64,000 bases of DNA from Winogradskya consettensis (GCF_018332715.1 NZ_BOQP01000017.1:248001-312000), one strand, 5' to 3'; shown: positions 35,733 to 45,456, numbered from the stretch's first letter. Program-made: numbers and translations. The notes: generated from the letters alone by a model not told the origin.

Positions 35733-36761
35733 TCAGGCAGCGTCCTGCAGGGCGACCGCGACCGGGCGGAGTTCCACCCGGACGGGGGCACCGACGGGGA
35801 GGCCGGCCAGGAGTTCGCCGCTGATCTGGGCGACGATCACGTCGTTGCCGCGGGTGACGGTGACGCGGCTGGTGGGGCCGAGGAACGCGGTGGAGAGGAC
35901 CGTGGCGTCGCCGGTGGGGTCGGGGACGACGATGATGGACTCCGGGCGTACCAGGGCAATGACCTCGGGGCCGCCGGTCGCCTGGGAGACCAGCGGCAGA
36001 CGCGTGCCCAGGACTTCGACCGCGTCGCCGTCGAGGCGGCCGGGCAAGCGGTTGCTGAGGCCCACGAAGTCGGCGACGAACGCGCTGGCCGGGCGCAGGT
36101 AGACCTCCGGCGGGGCGGCGAGCTGCTCGAGGCGGCCGGCGCGCATGACGCCGACCCGGTCCGCGATGGCGAGGGCCTCCTCCTGGTCGTGGGTGACGAA
36201 CAGGGTGGTCGTGCCGACCTCGGTCTGGATGCGGCGGATCTCGTCGCGCAGCTGCACGCGGACCTTGGCGTCCAGGGCGGACAGCGGCTCGTCGAGCAGC
36301 AGGACCTGCGGTTCGATGGCGAGGGCCCGGGCCAGGGCGACCCGTTGCTGCTGACCGCCGGAGAGCTGGTGCGGGTAGCGGGCACCGTGCGTGCCGATGC
36401 CGACGAGGTCGAGCATGTCGGCGGCGCGGCTGGTGTCCTTGCGGCGGCGCAGCTTCAGGCCGAACTGGACGTTCTCCAGGGCGGTCAGGTGCGGGAAGAG
36501 GCTGTACGCCTGGAACACCATGCCCATGTCCCGTTTGCTCGCGGGCAGCGCGGTGATGTCCTTGCCGTCGACCAGCACCCGGCCGGTGTCCGCGTCCTCC
36601 AGCCCCGCGAGGATGCGCAGCGCGGTGGTCTTGCCGCAGCCGGACGGGCCGAGCAGGGCGATCAGCTCGCCCGGCTCGATGTGCAGGTCGAGCCCGTCGA
36701 GGGCGGGCACGCCGCCGAAGCTGCGGCGCAGCTCGTTCAGGTGGACCGCAACGCCACTCAT
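35733..36761 (-). CDS. ABC importer ATPase (PotA/FbpC-like)
   Basis: 342 residues from ATG at 36761, overlapping the permease stop as ATGA. Walker A GPSGCGKTT (about residue 38), Q-loop VFQAYSLFPHL, signature LSGGQQQRVALARAL, Walker B VLLLDEPLSALD and switch His in TLFVTHDQEEA are all intact. Residues about 240-342 form a TOBE regulatory domain (ALVRPESIIVVP). It powers import by the two permeases upstream in the operon. Confidence 0.92.
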   Translation of the reverse strand: MSGVAVHLNELRRSFGGVPALDGLDLHIEPGELIALLGPSGCGKTTALRILAGLEDADTGRVLVDGKDITALPASKRDMGMVFQAYSLFPHLTALENVQFGLKLRRRKDTSRAADMLDLVGIGTHGARYPHQLSGGQQQRVALARALAIEPQVLLLDEPLSALDAKVRVQLRDEIRRIQTEVGTTTLFVTHDQEEALAIADRVGVMRAGRLEQLAAPPEVYLRPASAFVADFVGLSNRLPGRLDGDAVEVLGTRLPLVSQATGGPEVIALVRPESIIVVPDPTGDATVLSTAFLGPTSRVTVTRGNDVIVAQISGELLAGLPVGAPVRVELRPVAVALQDAA

Positions 36762-37552
36762 CGGGAGGCCTTTCGTCGATCTCCGAACAGGGACAGGATC
36801 AGCAGCAGGACGAACGCGAGCACGAGCGCCGCCAGCGAGACCGCCACCGACATCGTGGCGCTGCTCTTGCCGAGCAGGTTGATCGCGACCTGCAGGTTGG
36901 TGCGGTTGAGCAGCGACGCGATGGTGAACTCGCCCAGCACCAGCGCCACGGTGAGGAACGCCGCGGAGAGCACCGCCGAGCGGATGTTGGGCAGGACCAC
37001 CCGCACCATCACGGTGAACCAGCCGGCGCCCAGGCCGCGGGCGGCCTCGGCGAGCGTCTTGACGTCGATCGCCGAGAGTCCGGCATCGATCGCACGGTAC
37101 GCATAGGGCAGGACCAGGATGGTGTACGCGAAGACGAGCGTCAGCGACGACCCGCCGAGGAAATAGTTGACCCACGCGTAGACCGGCGCGAGCCCGACCA
37201 CCAGCACGATCGCGGGGATCGTCAGCGGCAGCAGGCAGATGAACTCCACCAGCGGCCGCAGCCCGGGTAGTCGCAGCCGTACCCAGACAGCGGTCGGCAC
37301 GAGCAGCACGAGCATGAGCAGGGCGGTCAGCAGCGCCTGTTCGAGGGACGCGGCGATCCCGTCGGCGAGGTCCGGATACGTGGCGCTGAGCTGCGGCCAG
37401 TCGACCAGCAGCGACCAGGTGTTCCCGTCGCCACGCGTGGTGAACTCGACCATCGCCGCGAGTGGCAGCAGGAAGAAGACGCCGAGGACGACCAGGACGA
37501 CCCAGCGCAGGACGCGCTGACGGCGTACGCGTTGTGCCCTTACCCCAGCCAT
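36758..37552 (-). CDS. ABC importer permease 2 (PotC/FbpB-like)
   Basis: 264 residues from ATG at 37552, overlapping the end of permease 1 by 13 bp. Six membrane helices; the ATPase-contact loop is TLAEAARGLGAGWFTVMVRV near residue 165. A single-length permease paired with a second one is the PotBC/PhnUV arrangement rather than the fused FbpB type. Substrate unresolved. Confidence 0.9.
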   Translation of the reverse strand: MAGVRAQRVRRQRVLRWVVLVVLGVFFLLPLAAMVEFTTRGDGNTWSLLVDWPQLSATYPDLADGIAASLEQALLTALLMLVLLVPTAVWVRLRLPGLRPLVEFICLLPLTIPAIVLVVGLAPVYAWVNYFLGGSSLTLVFAYTILVLPYAYRAIDAGLSAIDVKTLAEAARGLGAGWFTVMVRVVLPNIRSAVLSAAFLTVALVLGEFTIASLLNRTNLQVAINLLGKSSATMSVAVSLAALVLAFVLLLILSLFGDRRKASR

Positions 37553-38427
37553 TTCGCGGTCCGTCTCTGCAGCAGGGCGTAGAGGGTCATGACAACTGCC
37601 ACCACGACGACCATGCCGAGCGCCATCGCCTTGCCCAGGTTCTGCTGGCCGAGGACGACCTCGCTGGTCAGGGCGCCGCGGATCTGCAACGGCACGATCG
37701 GGCTGCCCTGGCTGACCAGGGCGGCAGCGGTCGCGTACGCGGAGAAGGCGTTGGCGAACAGCAGCAGCGCGGACCCGAGGAAAGCGGGGGCGAGCAGCGG
37801 TCCGGCGACCCGGGTCCAGTAGTGCCACGTGGAGCCGCCGAGGCTCTCGGTCGCCTCCCGCCACTGCGGCTTGATGCCGTCGAGCGCGGGCAGGAACACG
37901 ATGACCATGAGCGGGATCTGGAAGTACGTGTATACGAGCATCAGCCCGGGCAGCTCGAACAGCCACACGCCGTTCGCGTAGATGTCCGTGCCGAGATGGT
38001 CGCGCAGGAACACGGTGACGAAGCCGGACAGGCCGATGGTGGCGAGGAACGCGAACGCGAGGGTGACGCCGCCGAACTGGGCCAGGACCCCGGACGCGGC
38101 GGTGACGACCCGCCGGAGCAGGCCGTCGGGCTTCGCGGTGACCAGCACGTAGGCGAGCACCGCCCCGAGGACCGCGCCGATGAGGGCGCTGACCGCGGAG
38201 AGCAGGATGCTGCGCCCGAACGCGTCGAGCACGTAGGCGTCGCCGAGGGCGGTGACGTTCGAGAACGTGAAACCGCCGTCGCCGGTGAAGGCACCGATCG
38301 CCACCACGAGGGTGGGGATGACCAGGAAGATCGCGACGTACGCGAAGAAGGGAACCGTGCCGAGCAGGCTGCGGACCTGAGTGATCCGCAGCCTGCCACG
38401 TGGCACCCTCGTCGGGATGCTGGTCAT
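37540..38427 (-). CDS. ABC importer permease 1 (PotB-like)
   Basis: 295 residues from ATG at 38427, two bases after the binding-protein stop. Membrane helices include LLGTVPFFAYVAIFLVIPTL; the contact loop is EATESLGGSTWHYWTRVAGP. Ends in RRTAKWLG. Forms the translocation pore with permease 2. Confidence 0.9.
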   Translation of the reverse strand: MTSIPTRVPRGRLRITQVRSLLGTVPFFAYVAIFLVIPTLVVAIGAFTGDGGFTFSNVTALGDAYVLDAFGRSILLSAVSALIGAVLGAVLAYVLVTAKPDGLLRRVVTAASGVLAQFGGVTLAFAFLATIGLSGFVTVFLRDHLGTDIYANGVWLFELPGLMLVYTYFQIPLMVIVFLPALDGIKPQWREATESLGGSTWHYWTRVAGPLLAPAFLGSALLLFANAFSAYATAAALVSQGSPIVPLQIRGALTSEVVLGQQNLGKAMALGMVVVVAVVMTLYALLQRRTAKWLG

Positions 38428-38429
38428 TC

Positions 38430-39566
38430 TTAACCGATGGCCTTGGCCCAGTTGGCGGTCAGGTATTCCTTCGCCTTCGTGGTCTGCGCCTCGGTCTGGA
38501 ACACCGGGGTGCCCTCGACCTTCGGCAGCGCGGCGAACGCGGTGGCGTCGATCGTGGCGGCCTTCACCATCGCGTCGGCGCGGACCGGGCGGGCGCCGCC
38601 CTTGAGCCACAGGTTCTGGCCCTCGTCGGAGTAGAGGAATTCCTGCCAGAGCCGCGCGGCGGCGGGGTGCGGGGCGTCCTTGCTGATGGCCTGGACGTAG
38701 TACGAGCCGACAACCGCACCCGCGGGAACGACGGTCTTCCAGGTGGGGGTCTTGGCGGCCTGCGCGACGTTCAGGTAGTCCCAGTCGAACACGACCGGGG
38801 TCTGACCGGACTCGATCGTCGCGGGGGTCGGGTCGACGGGCAGGAAGTTGCCGGCCTTCTTCAGCTTGCCGAAGAAGTCGACGCCGGCGGTGATGTCGTC
38901 GGCGGAGCCTCCGCTGCCGAGCGCGGCCGCGACGACGCCGTTGAACGCGGCACCGGCCTGGGTCGGGTCACCGTTCAGCGCGATCTTGCCCTTGTACTCG
39001 GGCTTGAGCAGGTCGGCGATGCTCGTGGGGGCGGGCACCTTGCTGCTGTCGTAGCCGATCGACATGTAGCCGCCGTAGTCGTTGGTCCACGTGCCGCTCG
39101 CCTCTTTGAGCGCGTCCGGGATGTCCGCCCAGGTGGCGGGCTTGTACGGCGCGAACTTCGCGACGTTGGCGGTGGCCACGGCCGAGCCGAGGTCGAACAC
39201 GTCCGGCGCCTTGTCCTGACCCTTGAGCTGGTCGGCGGCGTTGATCTCGTCCTGGCTCGACGCGTCGGGCTGCGCGGAGTTGACGGTGATGCCGTACTTG
39301 GTGCCGAACGCCTTGATGATCTCGCCGTAGTTGGCCCAGTCCGGCGGCAGCGCGATGACGTTCAGCGCTCCCTCCTTCTTGGCGGCGGCGGCGAGGGCGT
39401 CGATGCCCCCGAGGTCGGCGGCGCTGGTGGCCGTCGCCGCGCCGGTGCCGGCCGAGGCGCTCTCCTTCTCGGGCGGGGAGCAGGCCGTCAGGCCGGCGAA
39501 AGTCGTGACCGCCAGCAGGGTGGCCGCGGTACGTGCCAGGGTCCGCACTTGGTTCCTCCATCTCAT
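38430..39566 (-). CDS. ABC importer solute-binding lipoprotein
   Basis: 378 residues from ATG at 39566. Lipobox FAGLTAC follows a 27-residue signal. The fold is the iron/spermidine/thiamine/2-aminoethylphosphonate-type binding protein: LNVIALPPDWANYGEIIKAF, TNDYGGYMSIGYDSSKVPAP and VVFDWDYLNVAQAA. These binders take small charged ligands. No phosphonate-degradation, iron-regulated or polyamine gene is near, so the ligand stays open. First gene of a four-gene operon running leftwards. Confidence 0.88.
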   Translation of the reverse strand: MRWRNQVRTLARTAATLLAVTTFAGLTACSPPEKESASAGTGAATATSAADLGGIDALAAAAKKEGALNVIALPPDWANYGEIIKAFGTKYGITVNSAQPDASSQDEINAADQLKGQDKAPDVFDLGSAVATANVAKFAPYKPATWADIPDALKEASGTWTNDYGGYMSIGYDSSKVPAPTSIADLLKPEYKGKIALNGDPTQAGAAFNGVVAAALGSGGSADDITAGVDFFGKLKKAGNFLPVDPTPATIESGQTPVVFDWDYLNVAQAAKTPTWKTVVPAGAVVGSYYVQAISKDAPHPAAARLWQEFLYSDEGQNLWLKGGARPVRADAMVKAATIDATAFAALPKVEGTPVFQTEAQTTKAKEYLTANWAKAIG

Positions 39567-39778
39567 CGGCGGCCGCCTGAGGGGCCCCGCCGCTGCGTGG
39601 ATCATGGGAGTGCCGGATATCCGGAAGGTGGGCGCCAGGAGGCGATCAGACGTCCGCAAACTGAACGAAAGCCGCCACGAGCTGCGCGTTTGAGGGTGGG
39701 CTTCCAGGAGTGAGGCTGTAGATCATCAGGTCACCACGGTCCACGTCAATGGATACGGGGTAACGAACGCACCACTGT

Positions 39779-39815
39779 GGGTCCCGACAGGACTGCCACC
39801 GTCCCGTCGGGACCC
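39779..39815 (-). terminator. Terminator hairpin of the GNAT gene
   Basis: GGGTCCCGACAGGA from 39779 and TCCCGTCGGGACCC from 39802 pair with one mismatch around a 9-nt loop, seven bases past the minus-strand stop at 39822. Confidence 0.65.
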
Positions 39816-39821
39816 CGGCAA

Positions 39822-40577
39822 TCAGCGGTCCAGCACCAGGTAGAGGCGCTTACCCGTGGGCCGGAAACCGACCCGTTCGTAGATCCGCCCCGCGTCCGGG
39901 CCCGACGCCTCGAGCCAGGCGACGGTGCCGTCCCCGGCGAAGAGGGCGGCGGCGACCCGGGCGGTGATCGCGGCGGCGAGACCACGGCGGCGGTAGGCGG
40001 GCGGGACGGCGATGCCGGCCACCTCGCTCACCCCGTCGTTCGGCGGCACCGCCTGACCGCCCCCGGCGCAGGTGCCGTCGGCGGCGACGGCCATCACGGA
40101 GACGCCGCCCCGGGACTGCAGGCGGCCCATCCGTTCGGCGTCCTCGGCGGTGGCACCGGGGTCACCCCCGAACCCGATGATCTGCGCGTTCACCATGGCG
40201 ACGCGTTGCTCGTCGGTGGCCGGTTCACGCAGGTCGAAGCCGTCCGGCGCCGGCGGCACGACCAGTGTCTCCGGCGTGCAGACGAGGTAGTCGTGCCGGG
40301 CCTCCACGGTGAATCCCGCGGCGAGCAGGTGTTTCTCCAGCTCCGGGGCGCTGGAGGTGACGTACTCCAGGCGCGGGAGCCGGTCGGCCGCACGGAAGGC
40401 GGCGACCATTTCGGTGACGGCGGCCGGGGTGATCTCCGAGCCGGGGCGTGGCGTGGCGTAGTTGATGCCGGGGCTGGTCGTCGCCGGGTCGATACCCAGG
40501 ACGAACGGCCCCGCCTGCGCCGCGGCGGGCCGGGTGAGCAGGTTGGCGACGACGGACTGCTGGATGCGGGCATCCAT
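39822..40577 (-). CDS. GNAT-family acetyltransferase
   Basis: 251 residues from ATG at 40577 (ATG at 40601 is an upstream alternative). The first 130 residues resemble a degenerate N-terminal half (LEYVTSSAPELEKHLLAAGF). The C-terminal GNAT core has VAGIAVPPAYRRRGLAAAIT, the acetyl-CoA pyrophosphate loop, and ASGPDAGRIYERVGFRPTGK. Substrate unknown. Monocistronic. Confidence 0.82.
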   Translation of the reverse strand: MDARIQQSVVANLLTRPAAAQAGPFVLGIDPATTSPGINYATPRPGSEITPAAVTEMVAAFRAADRLPRLEYVTSSAPELEKHLLAAGFTVEARHDYLVCTPETLVVPPAPDGFDLREPATDEQRVAMVNAQIIGFGGDPGATAEDAERMGRLQSRGGVSVMAVAADGTCAGGGQAVPPNDGVSEVAGIAVPPAYRRRGLAAAITARVAAALFAGDGTVAWLEASGPDAGRIYERVGFRPTGKRLYLVLDR

Positions 40578-40721
40578 GTTCAACGTAGGACCTCGAGACA
40601 TGAAGAAAGAGCGTGTGCGGGCGACAGATTCGGTGGGCCGCCGCGGAAAATCTCAGGCGGCCCTCAGGCGCGTCGAGATCACAGGCTTCATTCCTTCAGG
40701 AGCGTCAAGAGCGGTGAACAA

Positions 40722-40755
40722 TGGGACCGCCCGGAAGCCTTCCAGGGCGGTCCCA
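40722..40755 (-). terminator. Terminator hairpin of the GH3 gene
   Basis: TGGGACCGCCC at 40722-40732 pairs perfectly with GGGCGGTCCCA at 40745-40755 over a 12-nt loop, 22 bp beyond the glycosidase stop. Confidence 0.7.
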
Positions 40756-40776
40756 CCGTAGTCAAACGATTATCGG

Positions 40777-43125
40777 TCAGGCCGGCGAGACGACCACCGG
40801 GGTGTGCAGGACGCGCTCCGGGCCGACGTAGCGCCGCGGGCCGGTGAGGTCCACGGTCGCGATGCAGGGCAGTTCCGTCACGGACGGGCCGGCGAAGAGC
40901 TCCAGGGCGCCCGGGTCGACCACCCGGCGCAGATCACGCCCCACGTACGAGGTGCGATCCGCGTGCAGGGTGAACGTCACCCGGGCCGCGGCACCCGCCG
41001 CGAGCGGCACCCGGGCGAACCCGGCCAGCTGGTGCACCGGCCGCGTCACCTCGGCCTGGACGTCGTGCGCGTACAGCTGGACGATCTCCGCGCCGTCCCG
41101 GGTGCCCGTGTTGCGAACCCGCACGGACACCTCCACGGCGCCGTCGGTGGGCAGCGTCGGCGAGCTCACCGCGAACTCGTCGTACTCGTACGTCGTGTAG
41201 GAACGCCCGTGCCCGAACCCGAACATCGGCGTGGGGTCGAGGTTGCTGACGCCCTCGCTGAACGCCCCGAGCGGCGGCTGCAGGTACGTGCCCGGCTGGC
41301 CGCCCGGCTCGCGGGGGATCTGGACGGGGAGCTTGCCGCTCGGGTTGATCCGGCCGGTGAGCACGCCCGCGATCGCCGCGCCGCCCTCCTCGCCCGGCAT
41401 GAACGCCTGCACCAGGGCGGCCGCCGACGAGTAGGCGCCGAGGGCGTAGGGGCGGCCGGAGACGACGACGACCACGACGGGCGTACCCGTGTCCAGCAGT
41501 TGATCGAGCAGTTCGCCCTGCACGCCGGGCAGGCTCAGGTCGGGGACGTCGCAGCCCTCGCCCGACGTGCCCCGGCCGAACAGGCCGGCCCGGTCGCCGA
41601 CCACCGCGATGCAGATGTCCGCGGCAGCGGCCGCGTCGATCGCCGCCGCGAAGCCCGAGCGGTCCTCGTCGCGGATCGGGCAGCCCGCTTCCAGCGTGAG
41701 GGAGTCGTCCGGCAGCTCGGCGCGCAGGGCGGTCCAGAGCGAGTCGGCGGGCAGCCCGATCCCGAACTGCGGGTAGTCGGGCAGGACGTGATTGGGGTAG
41801 GAGTAGCAGCCCATGAACGCCTGCGGGTCATCGGCGCAGGGACCGATCACGGCGATGCGCCGCGGCGGTGTGCCGAGGGTCAGCGGCAGCGCGCCGGCGT
41901 CGTTGGCGAGCAGGATGACCGAGCGTTCCGCCAGGTCACGGGCGATCTCCCGGTTGGCGGGGGCGTCGAAGTCGATGCCCTCCCCCGCGGCCACCGACGC
42001 CTCGGGGGTCCAATCGGGGTCGAGCAGCCCGAGCTCGGCCTTCTGCCGCAGGACGCGGCGGGCCGCCCGGTCCACCAATGCCTCGGGTACGCGCCCGGAG
42101 CGCACCAGCTCCGTCAGCCCCGCGCCGTACGCGATGGCATCGGGCAGTTCCACGTCGATACCCGCCTCGAGGGCCAGCGCCCCCGCCTCGGCGTTGTCGG
42201 CGGCGACGCGGTGCATCGTCTGCAGGAAGGGGATGGACCAGTAGTCGGAGACCACCACGCCCTCGAAGCCCCACTCGTCGCGCAGGATGCCGGTGAGCAG
42301 CGCCGGGTCGGCGGCGACCGGGACGCCGTCGATCTCCGAGTAGGAATTCATCACCGATCGCGCGCCACCGACACGCAGGGCGGTCTCGAACGACGGCAGG
42401 ATGACCTCGCGCAGCTCCCGGGGGCCCATCGCGACCGGGCCGTGGTTGCGCGCGGCCCGCGACGCGGAATAGCCCGCGAAGTGCTTGAGCGTCGCGACGA
42501 TCCCCTGCTTCTCCAGGCCCTTCACGTACGCCGCCCCGAGCGTCGCCACGACGTAGGGGTCCTCGCCCAGCGTCTCCTCGACCCGTCCCCAGCGGTAGTC
42601 GCGGACCACGTCGAGCACGGGTGACAGGCCCTGGTGCACCCCGACCGCGCGCATGTCGGCGGCGATCGCCGAGCTCATCCGCTCGACCAGCTCCGGGTCG
42701 AAGGTGGCGGCCCACGCGAGCGCCGACGGGTAGACGGTCGCGCCGAGCGTGGTGAAGCCGGTGAGGCACTCCTCGTGCACGATCGCCGGGATCGCGAGCC
42801 GCGAGGCCTCGACGACTGCCCGCTGCATCTCGACGACGCGGTCGCGGCCCTGCTCGGCGGTGACCGGGCGGGTGCCGAAGACGCGGGTCAGGTGGCCGAT
42901 CCCGTGGGCGACGGCGGTGTCGAGCGAGCGCTGCCCGGCGGCGAAGACCTCCTGCATGGGGGCGACGTCACCGGTGCTCTCCACGCCGAAGCCGTGCCAG
43001 ACGCTGCCGAGCTGGGCGATCTTCTCCTCGAGCGTCATGGCCGCGAGCAGCGCATCCGCCCGGGCGCCGGGATCCAGGGCGCGGTCGGTCCACGGGGACC
43101 GGCCGACCGGGTGCACCACGGTCAT
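40777..43125 (-). CDS. Glycoside hydrolase family 3 beta-glucosidase/beta-xylosidase
   Basis: 782 residues from ATG at 43125 behind GGAGG. The GH3 N-terminal barrel starts ALLAAMTLEEKIAQLG; the nucleophile Asp is in GFEGVVVSDYWSI near residue 290. The second sandwich has VILLANDAGALPLTLG and SGRPYALG, and a fibronectin-III-like domain ends the protein (VRVRNTGTRDGAEIVQLYAH). No signal peptide, so it cleaves imported oligosaccharides in the cytoplasm. Three operator-like sequences upstream match those of the sugar ABC genes at 14-17 kb, so this is probably that system's hydrolase. In the BxlREFGA systems of Streptomyces the equivalent GH3 enzyme is a beta-xylosidase. Confidence 0.93.
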   Translation of the reverse strand: MTVVHPVGRSPWTDRALDPGARADALLAAMTLEEKIAQLGSVWHGFGVESTGDVAPMQEVFAAGQRSLDTAVAHGIGHLTRVFGTRPVTAEQGRDRVVEMQRAVVEASRLAIPAIVHEECLTGFTTLGATVYPSALAWAATFDPELVERMSSAIAADMRAVGVHQGLSPVLDVVRDYRWGRVEETLGEDPYVVATLGAAYVKGLEKQGIVATLKHFAGYSASRAARNHGPVAMGPRELREVILPSFETALRVGGARSVMNSYSEIDGVPVAADPALLTGILRDEWGFEGVVVSDYWSIPFLQTMHRVAADNAEAGALALEAGIDVELPDAIAYGAGLTELVRSGRVPEALVDRAARRVLRQKAELGLLDPDWTPEASVAAGEGIDFDAPANREIARDLAERSVILLANDAGALPLTLGTPPRRIAVIGPCADDPQAFMGCYSYPNHVLPDYPQFGIGLPADSLWTALRAELPDDSLTLEAGCPIRDEDRSGFAAAIDAAAAADICIAVVGDRAGLFGRGTSGEGCDVPDLSLPGVQGELLDQLLDTGTPVVVVVVSGRPYALGAYSSAAALVQAFMPGEEGGAAIAGVLTGRINPSGKLPVQIPREPGGQPGTYLQPPLGAFSEGVSNLDPTPMFGFGHGRSYTTYEYDEFAVSSPTLPTDGAVEVSVRVRNTGTRDGAEIVQLYAHDVQAEVTRPVHQLAGFARVPLAAGAAARVTFTLHADRTSYVGRDLRRVVDPGALELFAGPSVTELPCIATVDLTGPRRYVGPERVLHTPVVVSPA

Positions 43126-43136
43126 GACAAAGCCTC

Positions 43137-43160
43137 CTGAAACTTTCGGTCAACTTCCGG
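43137..43160. promoter_or_regulatory. LacI operators directly before the GH3 gene
   Basis: CTGAAACTTTCGG at 43137-43149 and the half-site CAACTTCCGG at 43151-43160 lie 12-35 bp upstream of the start codon and overlap the ribosome-binding region. They match the palindromes at 12659, 13772 and 13964. Confidence 0.65.
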
Positions 43161-43211
43161 ATGACTGTCGCAGTCTCTCCCGGGCAATGAGGGGACCGCA
43201 AGCCACAAAAA

Positions 43212-43243
43212 CGGCCCCGACGGCAGGTGAGCCGTCGGGGCCG
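43212..43243 (-). terminator. Intrinsic terminator of the PBP gene
   Basis: CGGCCCCGACGGC at 43212-43224, loop AGGTGA, GCCGTCGGGGCCG at 43231-43243: a perfect 13-bp stem. On the minus strand it is followed by a T-tract (the A-run at 43207-43211), a classical intrinsic terminator. Confidence 0.8.
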
Positions 43244-43255
43244 CTGGTGACTTGT

Positions 43256-43268
43256 CCGGAAGTTCCGG
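43256..43268. promoter_or_regulatory. Perfect palindromic operator between PBP and GH3 genes
   Basis: CCGGAAGTTCCGG is a perfect odd-centred palindrome of the regulon type, 131 bp upstream of the GH3 start and four bases from the PBP stop. It may be an auxiliary site for DNA looping. Confidence 0.55.
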
Positions 43269-43272
43269 AGGA

Positions 43273-45456
43273 TTACTCCCCGGGTTTCTTGAACTCCTCC
43301 ACGGGTTTGCCCTTCATGAAGTCCGCGACCGTCTTCCAGACCGCCGGGTTCACGATGTTGTGATCCATGTGGTCGGAGTGGTTGGACCAGTCCGGGTTGA
43401 CCAGATACCCGGCGACCACGGTGTCCCGCGTGCCGACCACCAGCGCGGCCGTCTTGTCCGCGTCGGTGGTTCCGGTCTTGCCGAAGACCGGGTGACCCAC
43501 CGCCGAGTGCACCTGCGGCGCGGTCGAGCCGGAACAGCTACCGAGCTGCGCCTGGTCACCGACCGGGCAGCGGGCCGCGTCGAGGGCCTCGCGGGCGACG
43601 TCCTTCGAGGTCACCCGGGTGCACTGCGGCTGGCCGGCGTTGACCTTCGTACCGTCGGCCGAAGTGATCTTCTGGATCGGGGTCGGCTTGCAGTACATGC
43701 CGTCGCCGGCGAGCGTGGCGTACGCGTTGGCGATGTCCAGCGGCGTGGACGAGGTGACGCCGAGCGTGAACGCGCCGAACGTCCGGGCGGTGGCGTCATC
43801 CTTGACCAGGGCGGCGTCGGAGCCGGCCCGGAACTGGATGCCGAACCGCTTCGCCACGTCGACGACCTTGTCCGCGCCGACCTGCTCCTCGAGCGGCACG
43901 AAGTAGGTGTTCACGGACTTGCCGAAACCGGTCCACATGTTGAACGTGCCCTGCTCGCTGGCCGAGGCGTTCCTCGGGCAGTAGAAGTGCGTGCCCGGGC
44001 AGGCCGCGTCGGAGCTCGGGTCGATCACGTAACCGGACTTGTAGGTCGACCCGGACGTGATCGAGTGGTCGAGCCCGTAGCCATTCTCCAGCGCCGCGAC
44101 CATCGTGAACATCTTGAACACCGAGCCGGCCTGGTAACCGGTGATGTCGCCGCCGCCGGTGATGATCGGGTTGGTGGTGTTCGGGTAGGTGCCCTTCACG
44201 CCGTTCGCCGCCAGCTCCGGGTTCGAGCTCGGCTTGTTCTCCCCGTCGTCCAGCTTGTACTTGCGGTTGGCGGCGAGCGCCTGGACCCGGCCCGTGCCCG
44301 GCTGGACCGCCGCGAGCAGCAGCGCGTTGCGGTTGCCGTCGGTGGTCACGTCGCTGATCTCTTTACGCGCCGACGCCTGCGCCTTGAGGTCCAGCGAGGT
44401 CACGATGCGGTAGCCGCCGGACTTGAGCTGACGCTCGCGGTCATAGGTGTTGGCGCCGAACTCGCTCTGGGTCATCCACCAGCGGTAGAAGTAGTCGCAG
44501 AAGAATCCCCAGTTGTTCTTGGCGACCTGGGTGCAGCCGTTGCCGGGGTGGTTCGTGGTCTTGCCGAGCTTTTCCTTCTTCGCCGTCGCCGCCTGCTCCG
44601 CCGTGATCATCTTCAGGCTGAGCATGTTGTCGATGATGTAGTTACGACGGTCGAGCGCCTGCGGGTAGCCGCTGGCCGTGGTCGGGTCGAACGCGGTCGG
44701 CGCCTTCACCATGCCGGCCAGCAGCGCGGCCTGGGCGATGGTCAGGTCCTTCGGCTTCTTCTTGAAGTAGACCTGGCTGCCGGCGTAGACGCCGTAGGCG
44801 CTGTTGCCGAACGGGGCCATGTTCAGGTAGCGCTCGAGGATCTGCTGCTTGCTCAGCTCCTTCTCGACCTGCATGGCGTACTTCATCTCCGTGAGCTTGC
44901 GCTCCGGGGTGTCCTTCGTGGCCTCGATCGCCTCGGTCGGCGTCTTCGCCGTGTAGGCGAGCGTCATCCGGACGTACTGCATCGTCAGCGTCGAGGCGCC
45001 CTGCTGCGAGCCACCCTGCTTGTTGTTCACGAACGCCCGGGCGACACCCTTGAGGTCGACACCGTTGTGCTCGTAGAACTGGTGGTCCTCCGCGGCGACG
45101 ATCGCGTTCTGCATGTTGACGTTGATCTCGTCGAGCGGCACGTCGCTGCGGAACTCGTCGTACATGACGGCGATCTGGGTCTTGCCGTCGGAGGCGAAGA
45201 TCCGGGTCACCTGCGGCGCGGCCGGCTTGGCCAGCTCGCTCGGCAGGTCCGCGAACGACTCCGAACCCGCCTTCGCCGCGAGCCCCGACATCGCGACGGC
45301 CGGGAACGAGGCGGCCGCTACCACCACGCCTGCCAGCAGACCGCAGATCACCAACGATCCTGAGTTGGCAAAGAGGGAGCGTTCGCGTTTTCGGGTCCAG
45401 AAGGTCACCCGGTCAACGTTAGCCACGGAGATCCAGCACCACCTTTCGAGGGTCAC
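43273..45456 (-). CDS. Class A penicillin-binding protein (transglycosylase/transpeptidase)
   Basis: 727 residues, GTG start at 45456 (GTG at 45426 also possible). One N-terminal membrane helix (SLVICGLLAGVVVAAASFPA), then a glycosyltransferase-51 domain with the catalytic Glu in IVAAEDHQFYEHNGVD, GASTLTMQYVR and LERYLNMAPFGNSAYGVYAG. The transpeptidase domain shows the active-site serine in QAGSVFKMFT, SVN, and KTG in VFGKTGTTDADKTAAL. It polymerises and cross-links peptidoglycan. The C-terminal PASTA repeats found in some homologues are absent; the protein stops soon after the transpeptidase fold. Confidence 0.93.
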   Translation of the reverse strand: MTLERWCWISVANVDRVTFWTRKRERSLFANSGSLVICGLLAGVVVAAASFPAVAMSGLAAKAGSESFADLPSELAKPAAPQVTRIFASDGKTQIAVMYDEFRSDVPLDEINVNMQNAIVAAEDHQFYEHNGVDLKGVARAFVNNKQGGSQQGASTLTMQYVRMTLAYTAKTPTEAIEATKDTPERKLTEMKYAMQVEKELSKQQILERYLNMAPFGNSAYGVYAGSQVYFKKKPKDLTIAQAALLAGMVKAPTAFDPTTASGYPQALDRRNYIIDNMLSLKMITAEQAATAKKEKLGKTTNHPGNGCTQVAKNNWGFFCDYFYRWWMTQSEFGANTYDRERQLKSGGYRIVTSLDLKAQASARKEISDVTTDGNRNALLLAAVQPGTGRVQALAANRKYKLDDGENKPSSNPELAANGVKGTYPNTTNPIITGGGDITGYQAGSVFKMFTMVAALENGYGLDHSITSGSTYKSGYVIDPSSDAACPGTHFYCPRNASASEQGTFNMWTGFGKSVNTYFVPLEEQVGADKVVDVAKRFGIQFRAGSDAALVKDDATARTFGAFTLGVTSSTPLDIANAYATLAGDGMYCKPTPIQKITSADGTKVNAGQPQCTRVTSKDVAREALDAARCPVGDQAQLGSCSGSTAPQVHSAVGHPVFGKTGTTDADKTAALVVGTRDTVVAGYLVNPDWSNHSDHMDHNIVNPAVWKTVADFMKGKPVEEFKKPGE

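Noticed and set aside
40804..45363. Plus-strand open frames of 606 and 703 residues opposite the GH3 and PBP genes
   Set aside because: These are shadow frames of strongly biased third codon positions. No start signals or domains.
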